Translations under genes and position numbers: made by a program | The notes under the pieces: model-generated | The model's input: only the letters and a program-made list of their open reading frames with translations | Told to the model about the DNA's origin: nothing | Databases searched by the model: none | Shown: positions 26,981 to 33,526 of the stretch, one piece after another | Position numbering within the stretch: the stretch's first letter is position 1 | Layout: each line of letters opens with the position of its first letter | Assembly: GCF_000420325.1 (NCBI RefSeq) | Contig: NZ_ATUS01000001.1 | Coordinates: 1,368,463 to 1,432,462, forward strand | DNA: 64,000 nt | Source: Spongiibacter tropicus DSM 19543 | Lineage (GTDB): Bacteria; Pseudomonadota; Gammaproteobacteria; Pseudomonadales; Spongiibacteraceae | Reading direction: 5' to 3'

Positions 26981-27236
26981 TTATTCGTAGTAGATCCATA
27001 GCTTGAGGACTTTCACTACACGCTCGTCCTCCAACACGTGGTAGACCAGACGATGCAGAATATTAATGCGGCGTGAATAGGCCACCGCAAGATCACCAAT
27101 AAGCCTCTCAAACAGAAGAGGCTTGCGGGTATGGATCGTCCGCTATCAGCGCTAACAGCTCCTGGGCATTTGGCTCGAGGCCAATTTTTTTTGCATCTTT
27201 CTGAGCTTGTTTGGTGTAAACCAACTTCCATGTCAC
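26981..27236 (-). pseudogene. YoeB/Txe-family toxin, frameshifted
   Basis: From GTG 27236 the frame reads MTWKLVYTKQAQKDAKKIGL and on to ALIADDPY, then stops early. Reading one base on from the CCC at 27127-27129 gives RKPLLFERL, VAYSRRINILHRLVYHV and VVKVLKLWIYYE up to the TAA at 26981. The two halves together form a normal ~85-residue mRNA-cleaving toxin of the YoeB/Txe type, so one extra C breaks it. It is slightly shorter than relatives after KDAKK. GTG overlaps the antitoxin stop (GTGA). A sequencing error is an alternative to real decay. Confidence 0.8.
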
Positions 27237-27475
27237 CAGTCCAGCTCCTCATCACATTCATCCACGGGGGTATCCATCCCCTCACGAATAGACTCCCGCA
27301 CCCCTGGTGCAGAGAACAGGTATAGTGCTTCCTGAATAGCAGACCAGTCTTCTTCGGATACCAGAACGGCTTTGTTCCGCTTACCGATGATGACGATTGG
27401 TTGGTGGGACTCGGCGGTCTCGTCTATCAACCAGTAAAGGTTGCTGCGCGACTCAGTCGCCGTGATCCCTGTCAT
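27233..27475 (-). CDS. yefM: YefM/Phd-family antitoxin
   Basis: 80 residues: MTGITATESRSNLYWLIDETAESHQPIVIIGKRN then VLVSEEDWSAIQEALYLFSAPGVRESI, the standard Phd/YefM DNA-binding N-terminus and toxin-neutralising C-terminus. Shine-Dalgarno AGAGGTG sits 6 bp before ATG. It remains intact while its toxin is frameshifted, so it may now act as an anti-addiction gene or neutralise a related toxin elsewhere. Confidence 0.92.
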   Translation of the reverse strand: MTGITATESRSNLYWLIDETAESHQPIVIIGKRNKAVLVSEEDWSAIQEALYLFSAPGVRESIREGMDTPVDECDEELDW

Positions 27476-27507
27476 GATGCACCTCTTGTGAGTTTAATTT
27501 TTCACCA

Positions 27508-27535
27508 AATGTACGCCTTTGAGTACGCACATCAA
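27508..27535 (-). promoter_or_regulatory. Promoter/operator of the yefM cassette
   Basis: Minus strand: TTGATG (27535-27530), 16-bp spacer, TACATT (27513-27508). Half-sites GCGTAC occur twice in the spacer/-10 region, as expected of YefM autoregulation. It gives this cassette transcription independent of the integron promoter. Confidence 0.5.
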
Positions 27536-27547
27536 GACGAACACCGC

Positions 27548-27662
27548 GCATAACGTCAACTCTAGGGGCAGGCAAAGTGGAGCACGTTTTTTACAAAAAT
27601 GAGCGCAGCGAATGTACAAAAAGGATCGGAGTTTTGGGTCAGACTGCTGCCGCTTGTTAAAT
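27548..27662 (-). repeat. attC between the yefM and ccdAB cassettes
   Basis: Ends GCATAAC (27548-27554) and GTTAAAT (27656-27662). A long body (115 bp) shares AATGGAGC/AGTGGAGC-like, GAGCGCAGCG and CGGAGTTTTGG segments with the attC at 30726, so the two are of one type. Confidence 0.72.
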
Positions 27663-27665
27663 GCC

Positions 27666-27693
27666 TTGCAATGCGCATCACTATGCGCATAAT
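27666..27693 (+). promoter_or_regulatory. Promoter and probable CcdA operator
   Basis: TTGCAA (27666-27671), 16-bp spacer, CATAAT (27688-27693). Two copies of the 8-bp palindrome ATGCGCAT (27671-27678 and 27683-27690) overlap both elements, a likely autoregulatory operator. GAGGT at 27711 is the ccdA ribosome site. Confidence 0.65.
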
Positions 27694-27722
27694 GGCACGT
27701 AAAGCATCACGAGGTAATTACC

Positions 27723-27968
27723 ATGCAACCCCTGTACGACTTGAATGCCCCCAAAAAAGCAACAAACCTGAGCTTAAACAGTGACTTACTGATAAAGTCG
27801 AAGGCTTTAAACATTAATTTGTCTGCGACACTTGAGCAAGCTCTGAAAGAGAAGCTTGCACACACTGAGGCCGAAAAATGGCGAGACGAGAATAAAAGCG
27901 CGATTCGCGCTTACAATGACTTTATCGAAGAGCGTGGCTGTTTCTCAGACGACTTCAGGACGTTTTAA
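27723..27968 (+). CDS. ccdA: CcdA-family antitoxin
   Basis: 81 residues. The N-terminal ribbon-helix-helix (KKATNLSLNSDLLIKSKALNINLSATLEQAL) binds DNA, and the C-terminus (EKWRDENKSAIRAYNDFIEERGCFSDDFRTF) is the CcdB-binding tail with its usual NxxFIEExGxFSDxxRxF pattern. It lies on the plus strand, opposite to the other cassettes, with its own promoter; such reversed toxin-antitoxin cassettes are known in chromosomal integrons, where they may stabilise the array. The stop overlaps the ccdB start. Confidence 0.95.
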   Translation: MQPLYDLNAPKKATNLSLNSDLLIKSKALNINLSATLEQALKEKLAHTEAEKWRDENKSAIRAYNDFIEERGCFSDDFRTF

Positions 27969-28285
27969 TGGCTCAATTCGATGTTTATGAAAACCCGAAC
28001 CGAGCCAGCAAGAAAGCCTACCCCTTTTTAGTTGATATTCAGCACCACCTCATTGCGGACATTGCAACTCGCATTGTGATCCCGCTTGGCAAGCTAAGCC
28101 ATTTCAAGAACGAAAAGATGCAAGGATTAACTCCCAACGTTACGTATGATGGAGAAAGCCTACTTCTTCTTACGCCTCAAATTGCATCCGTTCCAGCGAC
28201 TTTATTGAAGGAACCTATCGGCTCCCTTTCTCACATGAGAGACGAAATAATTTCATCCCTCGATCTCGCTACTACGGGTATTTAA
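27968..28285 (+). CDS. ccdB: CcdB-family gyrase toxin
   Basis: 105 residues: MAQFDVYENPNRASKKAYPFLVDIQHHL, RIVIPL, LTPNVTYDGESLLLLTPQIASVP and IISSLDLATTGI follow CcdB throughout. The C-terminal SLDLATTGI resembles the conserved ..LDFLxxGI end used in gyrase poisoning. Length is normal and the frame intact, so it is probably functional with CcdA. The stop overlaps the next attC (28280). Confidence 0.95.
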   Translation: MAQFDVYENPNRASKKAYPFLVDIQHHLIADIATRIVIPLGKLSHFKNEKMQGLTPNVTYDGESLLLLTPQIASVPATLLKEPIGSLSHMRDEIISSLDLATTGI

Positions 28286-28357
28286 CGCCGCAAGCAAAGG
28301 CGCGCGCTAGCGCGTCCAGCCCGCAGGGCGATTTTGCCTTGCCTTGCCTTGTTAAAA
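28280..28357 (-). repeat. attC
   Basis: Ends ATTTAAC (28280-28286) and GTTAAAA (28351-28357). The body has GCGCGCTAGCGCG and CAGCCCGCAGGGCG hairpin arms, close to the attC at 29496. The stop codon of the cassette gene at 28352 lies within its outer end. Confidence 0.78.
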
Positions 28358-29020
28358 TTTTTTACCCCTTAGCTTGCTGAGCGGGATGCCTTTTTTATAC
28401 TTAACTTCATAAACTTTGATGATATTGCCCTTTTCACAACCTGAAATACAGTTTTCGTTTAAGTCAATTTCTTTAGCTTGATACTCAACCACACCGAGAG
28501 AAGCAAGGTATTTCAGCTCATCTGTTCCTTGGTCGCTACCACGTAGCCGAATAATTGGTTCCTTAAGGGAAGATAGAAACATTTCAGGTTCTTTTTGTTC
28601 GTGAATTGAAAGGACAGAAAGCAGCTGGGGGATATAGTCTACGACCTGATAACCCTCTGTAGTCTCAGTTAGCCTAACTGTGCCACGATAGATGCTATGG
28701 GTTGGCCATTGAGACAGCATGGCAATAGAAGGCGAAACAGGCATGCCGTTCCAGCTGGAATCACAGTTGTAGGAAGCAATAACACGACTTAGTTTACGTT
28801 CCTTCATGCCGTCACCCGTCAGATATTCATCTACTCTGAATGTCACTACTTCACTACCGCACGAATGATCTAGCAATACCTCACCAGGCTTAGCTTCCTT
28901 TGGTCGCTGCGCCTTAATATTCACTTCTTCAATTTCCCCGAGCATTAGCACAAGGCGAAAATCGTCAGCGATAGCTAACGTAGGAAGCAACAAAATACAA
29001 ATTAGTGGCAGTAACTTCAT
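28352..29020 (-). CDS. Unknown secreted protein (integron cassette)
   Basis: 222 residues with a clear signal peptide (MKLLPLICILLLPTLAIADD). The mature part has two cysteine groups (DHSCGSE, SYNCDSS; NENCISGCEKG) that could form disulfides in the periplasm. No family recognised. Complete cassette: attC at both ends, gene on the same strand as the array. Confidence 0.75.
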   Translation of the reverse strand: MKLLPLICILLLPTLAIADDFRLVLMLGEIEEVNIKAQRPKEAKPGEVLLDHSCGSEVVTFRVDEYLTGDGMKERKLSRVIASYNCDSSWNGMPVSPSIAMLSQWPTHSIYRGTVRLTETTEGYQVVDYIPQLLSVLSIHEQKEPEMFLSSLKEPIIRLRGSDQGTDELKYLASLGVVEYQAKEIDLNENCISGCEKGNIIKVYEVKYKKGIPLSKLRGKKF

Positions 29021-29025
29021 ATGAC

Positions 29026-29087
29026 TTTTAACGCCTCAAAAAGAGGAGCGCGATTTTAGCGCGTCCGACTGCTTTGACTTGTTATGA
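29026..29087 (-). repeat. attC
   Basis: Ends TTTTAAC (29026-29032) and GTTATGA (29081-29087). Short 62-bp form with a GCGCGATTTTAGCGCG stem. Confidence 0.76.
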
Positions 29088-29484
29088 GTTTTCCACGTAT
29101 GGAGCGCACAACAAACATTCGGCTCTTTTCCGGAGCTTCTTTACAAAAGTATGAAACAGTTAACATTGCGATTTCCTCGTTTTTCAATTGGGTGTAAACC
29201 CCTGAAGGAGCCTCGTTTGTGCTAAACCTTATTACAGAACCTGTGCCAAGAGTTTCCGGACGATTGTCTTTAAAACTTAACCAAATTGACTGCCCGGCGT
29301 GACAACCTTGATATGATTCCGGCCCTGCCCACTCAACATTATAATATTCATCATACTCAGTGGATTTAATATCGAAACCGTAATCCTCTGAATTTTCTAC
29401 TGTGATATCAATCGTTGTGATTGGGCTTGATGCACAGACGAGCATAGAACTAACGAGAAATATGGCGGCAATAAAGTATTTCAT
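29056..29484 (-). CDS. Unknown secreted protein (integron cassette)
   Basis: 142 residues from ATG 29484 (a start at 29499 lies inside the preceding attC end). Signal peptide MKYFIAAIFLVSSMLVCASS. The mature part contains two cysteines (YQGCHAG, SYFCKEA) and ends in a strand-rich region. The last ~12 residues are encoded by attC DNA, a usual effect of cassette stops placed inside the site. No family recognised. Confidence 0.72.
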   Translation of the reverse strand: MKYFIAAIFLVSSMLVCASSPITTIDITVENSEDYGFDIKSTEYDEYYNVEWAGPESYQGCHAGQSIWLSFKDNRPETLGTGSVIRFSTNEAPSGVYTQLKNEEIAMLTVSYFCKEAPEKSRMFVVRSIRGKLITSQSSRTR

Positions 29485-29495
29485 ATACTCACCAC

Positions 29496-29568
29496 TCATA
29501 ACGCCCAAAGCAGCGGCGCGCGTTAGCGCGTCCAGCCCGAAGGGCGATGCTGCCTTTGTTTGTTATGT
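29496..29568 (-). repeat. attC
   Basis: Ends TCATAAC (29496-29502) and GTTATGT (29562-29568). Hairpin arms GCGCGCGTTAGCGCG and AGCCCGAAGGGCG are shared with the site at 28280. Confidence 0.78.
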
Positions 29569-29984
29569 GATTTTACGGCGATATACCAAAATGCCAATGC
29601 CACTAGCAATGATGATGCAGCATACGTGATGTAGCCTGTTTCTTGGAGCTGCCTTGGCATGGAGCTACCTATTAATTGAATGTACTGGTAAACCAAACCG
29701 ATACTTACCCCTAGCAGAATATAAGCTGACCAGTGCGTAATATTTAGTTTGTGCAGAACCAGGTGAATTGGAACGCCGCAAACTACAACCAACAAATACG
29801 AAGTGCCTACAAAGCCAAAGACAAACATTGCAAGAACGAACAGCAGCCCAGGTATTTGCGACAACATTTGCTGGAAATGATCAAGCTCAATTTCGAGAAG
29901 GTAGCCACCAAAAGCAAACACAACCACGAGTAATGATGCCCATGGCGCAATTAGCGTTGCCTTGACCGTACTCTCGATATTCAT
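29523..29984 (-). CDS. Unknown membrane protein (integron cassette)
   Basis: 153 residues from ATG 29984. Four hydrophobic segments predict an inner-membrane protein (SLLVVVFAFGGYLLEI; GLLFVLAMFVFGFVGTSYLL; AYILLGVSIGLVYQYI; YAASSLLVALAFWYIAV). The final ~15 basic residues are read from attC sequence. I recognise no family. Confidence 0.72.
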   Translation of the reverse strand: MNIESTVKATLIAPWASLLVVVFAFGGYLLEIELDHFQQMLSQIPGLLFVLAMFVFGFVGTSYLLVVVCGVPIHLVLHKLNITHWSAYILLGVSIGLVYQYIQLIGSSMPRQLQETGYITYAASSLLVALAFWYIAVKSHNKQRQHRPSGWTR

Positions 29985-29990
29985 AGATTC

Positions 29991-30092
29991 ACATAACGCC
30001 CAGCACACGGGCGGCCGAAATTAAGCGAAGCGCAATGTAGGCCGTCCGGCCCGGCGCTTCTTGCCGGGCTAACGTGCTGCTGCTTGTTAGAG
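29991..30092 (-). repeat. attC
   Basis: Ends ACATAAC (29991-29997) and GTTAGAG (30086-30092). Longer body (102 bp) with GGCCGTCCGGCC-like and CCCGGCGCTTCTTGCCGGG arms. Confidence 0.76.
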
Positions 30093-30107
30093 CTAGTAGC
30101 GCCCATA

Positions 30108-30314
30108 CTATTTTTTAATCGCCAATATTTTGAGACCAAAACAAACAGCAGCCCCGATTAAAACACCTTGACCGGCAGCAATGACGGGGACTAATGGAAC
30201 AGCCAAAAGCATATTACCAGGGACATCTGGCTGAACTAAAGCCGCGATTAAGAATAGAGGTGTAAAGACCACAGAAACCGCTACCGTCCAACCTTTCCAT
30301 ATTTGTTTGAACAT
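30108..30314 (-). CDS. Unknown small membrane protein (integron cassette)
   Basis: 68 residues with two strong hydrophobic helices (WTVAVSVVFTPLFLIAALV and PLVPVIAAGQGVLIGAAVCF) and a basic C-terminus (KILAIKK). No family recognised. It fills a complete attC-bounded cassette of about 250 bp, which supports it as a real gene. Confidence 0.65.
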   Translation of the reverse strand: MFKQIWKGWTVAVSVVFTPLFLIAALVQPDVPGNMLLAVPLVPVIAAGQGVLIGAAVCFGLKILAIKK

Positions 30315-30339
30315 TAAATACTCTCGATTCTATTTTTAG

Positions 30340-30397
30340 CTCTAACGCCTAAAGCAGCCGCGCGCATTTATGCGTCGGCTGCCTTTACTTGTTATGC
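30340..30397 (-). repeat. attC
   Basis: Ends CTCTAAC (30340-30346) and GTTATGC (30391-30397). At 58 bp it is the shortest of the array; inner arms GCAGCCG and CGGCTGC pair. Confidence 0.78.
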
Positions 30398-30729
30398 AGT
30401 TCTTTAGTGCGAGCTGCATCAATACTGTAGATATTTCTACCACTTACCGTACCCTCTTGCACTGACAAAACTACCCGACCCCGGTATGTATTAGGAAGTT
30501 GACCCCAATCTCTCACGAATACTTGAACTCCACTGGGCAATCGAACATAGAATGCAGGATCAGCAGCGGACTTACCGGAAGAATGCCTGGTGTAAGAAAC
30601 CACTTCGCCCTCAAGATATATTTTTCTACCGGTGCCGGACTCATACTGTAAATATGTAAGCGCACCGATAGCTAGGCAAACAGCCAGGACTCCAGCGGCT
30701 AACTTGATGTTCAATTCAACTGACTGCAT
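30385..30729 (-). CDS. Unknown membrane-anchored protein (integron cassette)
   Basis: 114 residues from ATG 30729, whose start codon overlaps the GTTATGC crossover site of the previous attC. One N-terminal membrane helix (LAAGVLAVCLAIGALTYLQY), then a small strand-rich periplasmic domain (IYLEGEVVSYTRHSSGK, FYVRLPSGVQVFVRDWG, YRGRVVLSVQEG). No family recognised; an OB- or SH3-like barrel is possible. Confidence 0.68.
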   Translation of the reverse strand: MQSVELNIKLAAGVLAVCLAIGALTYLQYESGTGRKIYLEGEVVSYTRHSSGKSAADPAFYVRLPSGVQVFVRDWGQLPNTYRGRVVLSVQEGTVSGRNIYSIDAARTKELHNK

Positions 30730-30845
30730 AACGCCTACCGCAGCGGGAGGCAAAATGGAGCGCCTTTTGTGCTAATGTTTGAGCGCTAGCGAGCAGCACA
30801 AAAGGCGCGGAGTTTTGGCTGTCCGACTGCCGGTACTTGTTACAA
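30726..30845 (-). repeat. attC of the first cassette
   Basis: Ends GCATAAC (30726-30732) and GTTACAA (30839-30845). A 120-bp body with AAAGGCGC and GCGCCTTTTGTGCT arms; similar in type to the site at 27548. Confidence 0.76.
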
Positions 30846-31256
30846 GGCTTTAATTTCAATTTCTACCCTATATTTTTTGTTGGCTTCACAGAAAAATTCT
30901 ATATCCACAGAATCCACTATATCGAGATTGATACTTGCCCCAAGATACGCATCACCCTTGTACTCATACTTTGTCATCAAAAAAGAAGCTATATATTCTC
31001 CATTTACGAATGGCTTTATGTTTGCGAGAAGTACAGCGCACTTGTTTTGTGCCTTCGTATAATTGATTACAAAGTTGTTTGGCGGGAGGTTCGCCACATC
31101 GGGCTCGATACTCGGAATAAACCCAAAATCGATAGCTTCTTTTAAGCTCAATTTAAACTCAGCCGCTATCTTGGGGTACAAAATATCGGTTGCCCCGGCA
31201 GATCCTTGCCAAAACGATAGAACGATAAAAAACCACCTAAACTTTTGCATGCTCAT
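30840..31256 (-). CDS. Unknown secreted protein, first integron cassette
   Basis: 138 residues from ATG 31256 (ATG 31250 has better spacing to AAGG). Signal peptide (WFFIVLSFWQGSAGATD). The mature part has a central KAQNKCAVLLANI segment and a C-terminal strand pair (DSVDIEFFCEANKKYRVEIEI) with one Cys each. No family recognised. Being next to attI, it should be the most recently captured and the best expressed cassette. Confidence 0.7.
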   Translation of the reverse strand: MSMQKFRWFFIVLSFWQGSAGATDILYPKIAAEFKLSLKEAIDFGFIPSIEPDVANLPPNNFVINYTKAQNKCAVLLANIKPFVNGEYIASFLMTKYEYKGDAYLGASINLDIVDSVDIEFFCEANKKYRVEIEIKAL

Positions 31257-31259
31257 GCC

Positions 31260-31534
31260 TTGTAACATTTTAATAACAAGCACGCTCGGTTTGCCCTGAC
31301 GGGAATTTCGATAAATACCACGCAAGCCGCTAAAAATCTTGAAGAAATTTTACAATGACCAAGAAAACCCACCCGAGAAACCGAGCGTGCGCATATATCT
31401 TGGAGAGGGGGTCTCATATGTCTTGCCTCATTGTCCCTATGTGGCTGTTTTTCTTGCGTTTTGTATTATTTATTCTGAATAAACGCGCACTCTATTCCTT
31501 AAAAACGAGCATAAATCTTGACGCCCAAAAAATA
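31260..31534. other. attI region of the intact integron
   Basis: The first cassette joins at GTTACAA (minus strand, 31266-31260). The ~270 bp from there to the intI promoter should contain attI and the cassette promoter. A perfect 12-bp inverted repeat, CACGCTCGGTTT (31281-31292) and AAACCGAGCGTG (31378-31389), encloses 85 bp. No gene is evident here. Confidence 0.55.
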
Positions 31535-31554
31535 TACTGTATAAATAACCAGTA
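31518..31554 (+). promoter_or_regulatory. intI promoter with overlapping LexA box
   Basis: TTGACG (31518-31523), 16-bp spacer, TATAAA (31540-31545). Overlapping the -10, TACTGTATAAATAACCAGTA (31535-31554) matches the CTG-N10-CAG LexA box, so the integrase should be SOS-induced, as in many integrons. Confidence 0.78.
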
Positions 31555-31578
31555 AATTTTGACATTGGATGTCGTTTT

Positions 31579-32541
31579 ATGCCCAGTCCCTTTATCGAGT
31601 CGCTGCGACGGGAAATGCGCTTTCGCGGCTATAGTTTGCGCACAGAGAAAACGTACCTGTACTGGAAACGGAAGTTCATCTACTTCATCGACAAGCGCCA
31701 TCCCAAGGACGCTGGCAAGGATGAAGTTTCACGGTTTCTGTCGATGCTTGCCAATGATCAACATGTAGCCGTTAACACTCAAAAAGTTGCCCTGAATGCG
31801 TTGGCGTTTATGTACCACAAGGTGTTGAATCAGCCACTGGGTGACTTGGGATTTAAACTCGCAAACAAGCAACGATCATTACCCTCGGTACTGACGCCGG
31901 ATGAGGTGTCGCGAATTCTGGCGCAGCTGGAAGGCCGGAATCGGCTTATTATCGAGTTACTCTATGGCAGCGGTCTGAGAGTGACAGAGTGCTTGAGGCT
32001 TCGAGTTAAGGATATTGACCTTGATAATCGCGCCATTACGATTCACGACGGTAAGGGCAATAAAGATAGGCAGACACTTCTAGCCGATACATTGTGTTAT
32101 ACGCTGGCATCGGCAATACAGGCGGGCATTCGCCAGCAGCGCGAGGACAACATTTCCGGTATCGGTTGCTCGCTGCCTTATGCGCTTTCCAGAAAGTATC
32201 CCGACGCTTATCGCAATGATGCTTGGGCATTTTTGTTTCCCGCCTCAACGCTCTGTGATCACCCCGTCACAGGCCAGCTCTGTCGCCATCATTTGCACGA
32301 CACGGTCGTCAGGAAGTTTTTGAAGCCCGCCGTACTGCGGGCGGGGATTACGCGCAAGCGAGTAAATTGTCATACGTTCCGCCATTCCTTTGCCACCCAC
32401 ATGCTGGCGTCGGGCAGTGACATCAGAACGATTCAGGAATTACTTGGCCATAACGATTTGAGCACAACGCAGATTTACACCCACGTTTTAGGGCGTCACT
32501 ATGCGGGCTCGATGAGCCCGCTGGATCAACTCAGGCACTAG
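31579..32541 (+). CDS. intI: Integron integrase (tyrosine recombinase)
   Basis: 320 residues. The N-terminal SAM-like domain (GYSLRTEKTYLYWKRKFI) is followed by the catalytic domain: Arg in GSGLRVTECLRLRVKDID, HTFRHSFATHML with His-x-x-Arg, LLGHNDLSTTQIYTHV with the nucleophile Tyr. The IntI-specific extra segment (SLPYALSRKYPDAYRNDAWAFLFPAS) separates it from XerC/D. It recombines attC with attI to capture or shuffle cassettes. Divergent from the cassettes, as usual. Frame and length intact, so probably active. Confidence 0.97.
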   Translation: MPSPFIESLRREMRFRGYSLRTEKTYLYWKRKFIYFIDKRHPKDAGKDEVSRFLSMLANDQHVAVNTQKVALNALAFMYHKVLNQPLGDLGFKLANKQRSLPSVLTPDEVSRILAQLEGRNRLIIELLYGSGLRVTECLRLRVKDIDLDNRAITIHDGKGNKDRQTLLADTLCYTLASAIQAGIRQQREDNISGIGCSLPYALSRKYPDAYRNDAWAFLFPASTLCDHPVTGQLCRHHLHDTVVRKFLKPAVLRAGITRKRVNCHTFRHSFATHMLASGSDIRTIQELLGHNDLSTTQIYTHVLGRHYAGSMSPLDQLRH

Positions 32542-32562
32542 CCCCTCTTATCACTACCCCGC

Positions 32563-33450
32563 TTATTCACCCTGCATCATTTCAATAATGGCGGAGAAGT
32601 CGCGCTGGCTGTTGCCCTTACCGGCAAAGCTGGCGTAGAGGCTGCGCGCCAGCGCACCCATGGGTACAGCACTTTGGGTTTTAAGGCTGTTTTCCATGGC
32701 CAGGCCGAGATCTTTGAGCATGAGCTGGGCCATGAAGCCGGGCTGGTAGCCGTTACTGGCGGGCGTACCGGGCATGACACCCGGCACCGGGTTGTAGTTT
32801 TGAAGGGACCAGTTGTCACCTGAGCTGTTTTTCATAATTTCGGACAACACACCCGCATCGAGGCCGTTGTTCATACCCAGTTGCAGCGCTTCGGCAGTGC
32901 CGATCATATGGACGGCCAGGAGCATGTTGTTGCACATTTTAGCGATTTGTCCGGCGCCGTGATCGCCAGCGTGGAAGATTTTCTTGCCCATCCCCGACAG
33001 GATTTTTTCTGCCCGCATGAATCCCGCTTCGCTGCCACCGCACATAAAGGCCAGGGTTCCGGCCTGCGCGGCTTTCACCCCGCCAGAAACCGGCGCATCG
33101 AGCATGTCCAACCCGGCGGCTTCGGCGGCGGCCCCCACCTGACGCGCCGTTTCGGCATCGATGGTGCTGCAATCCAGGATAAGAGTGCCTTTCGCCGCCT
33201 TGGCGATAAGGCCGTTTTCCCCGAGATACAGACCCGCCACATGTTTACCTGCGGGCAGCATACTGAGAATCACCTCTGCGCCCTCTATCGCCTCCAAGGC
33301 TGAACTGGCGCAACGCGCCCCCTTTTCAGCCAGCGCTTGCATGGCCGCCTCTGAAAGGTCGAAGACGGTAAGGCTATGGCCAGCAGTCATCAGGTTGGCG
33401 GCCATGGGGCCACCCATATTGCCCAGGCCAATAAAGGCGATATTGCTCAT
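32563..33450 (-). CDS. mmsB: 3-hydroxyisobutyrate dehydrogenase
   Basis: 295 residues from ATG 33450 (Shine-Dalgarno AAGGAG). N-terminal Rossmann motif IAFIGLGNMGGPMAANL, substrate signature LDAPVSGGVKAAQAGTL and catalytic Lys in GAGQIAKMCNNMLL. Oxidises 3-hydroxyisobutyrate to methylmalonate semialdehyde with NAD+ in valine degradation. Last gene of a four-gene valine cluster. The intI gene ends only 21 bp away in convergent orientation, so the integron borders core metabolism directly. Confidence 0.95.
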   Translation of the reverse strand: MSNIAFIGLGNMGGPMAANLMTAGHSLTVFDLSEAAMQALAEKGARCASSALEAIEGAEVILSMLPAGKHVAGLYLGENGLIAKAAKGTLILDCSTIDAETARQVGAAAEAAGLDMLDAPVSGGVKAAQAGTLAFMCGGSEAGFMRAEKILSGMGKKIFHAGDHGAGQIAKMCNNMLLAVHMIGTAEALQLGMNNGLDAGVLSEIMKNSSGDNWSLQNYNPVPGVMPGTPASNGYQPGFMAQLMLKDLGLAMENSLKTQSAVPMGALARSLYASFAGKGNSQRDFSAIIEMMQGE

Positions 33451-33526
33451 GCGGTTCTCCTTCACGCCGCCGAGGCGGCGTCTTGGTGGCGATATGAACG
33501 CCGTTCGCGATTATTATTGGGTTCGC

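Noticed and set aside
27016-27285. 89-residue frame beginning MRGWIPPWMN
   Set aside because: Wrong frame for the first half of the YoeB/Txe toxin; it joins the right frame only after the extra base.
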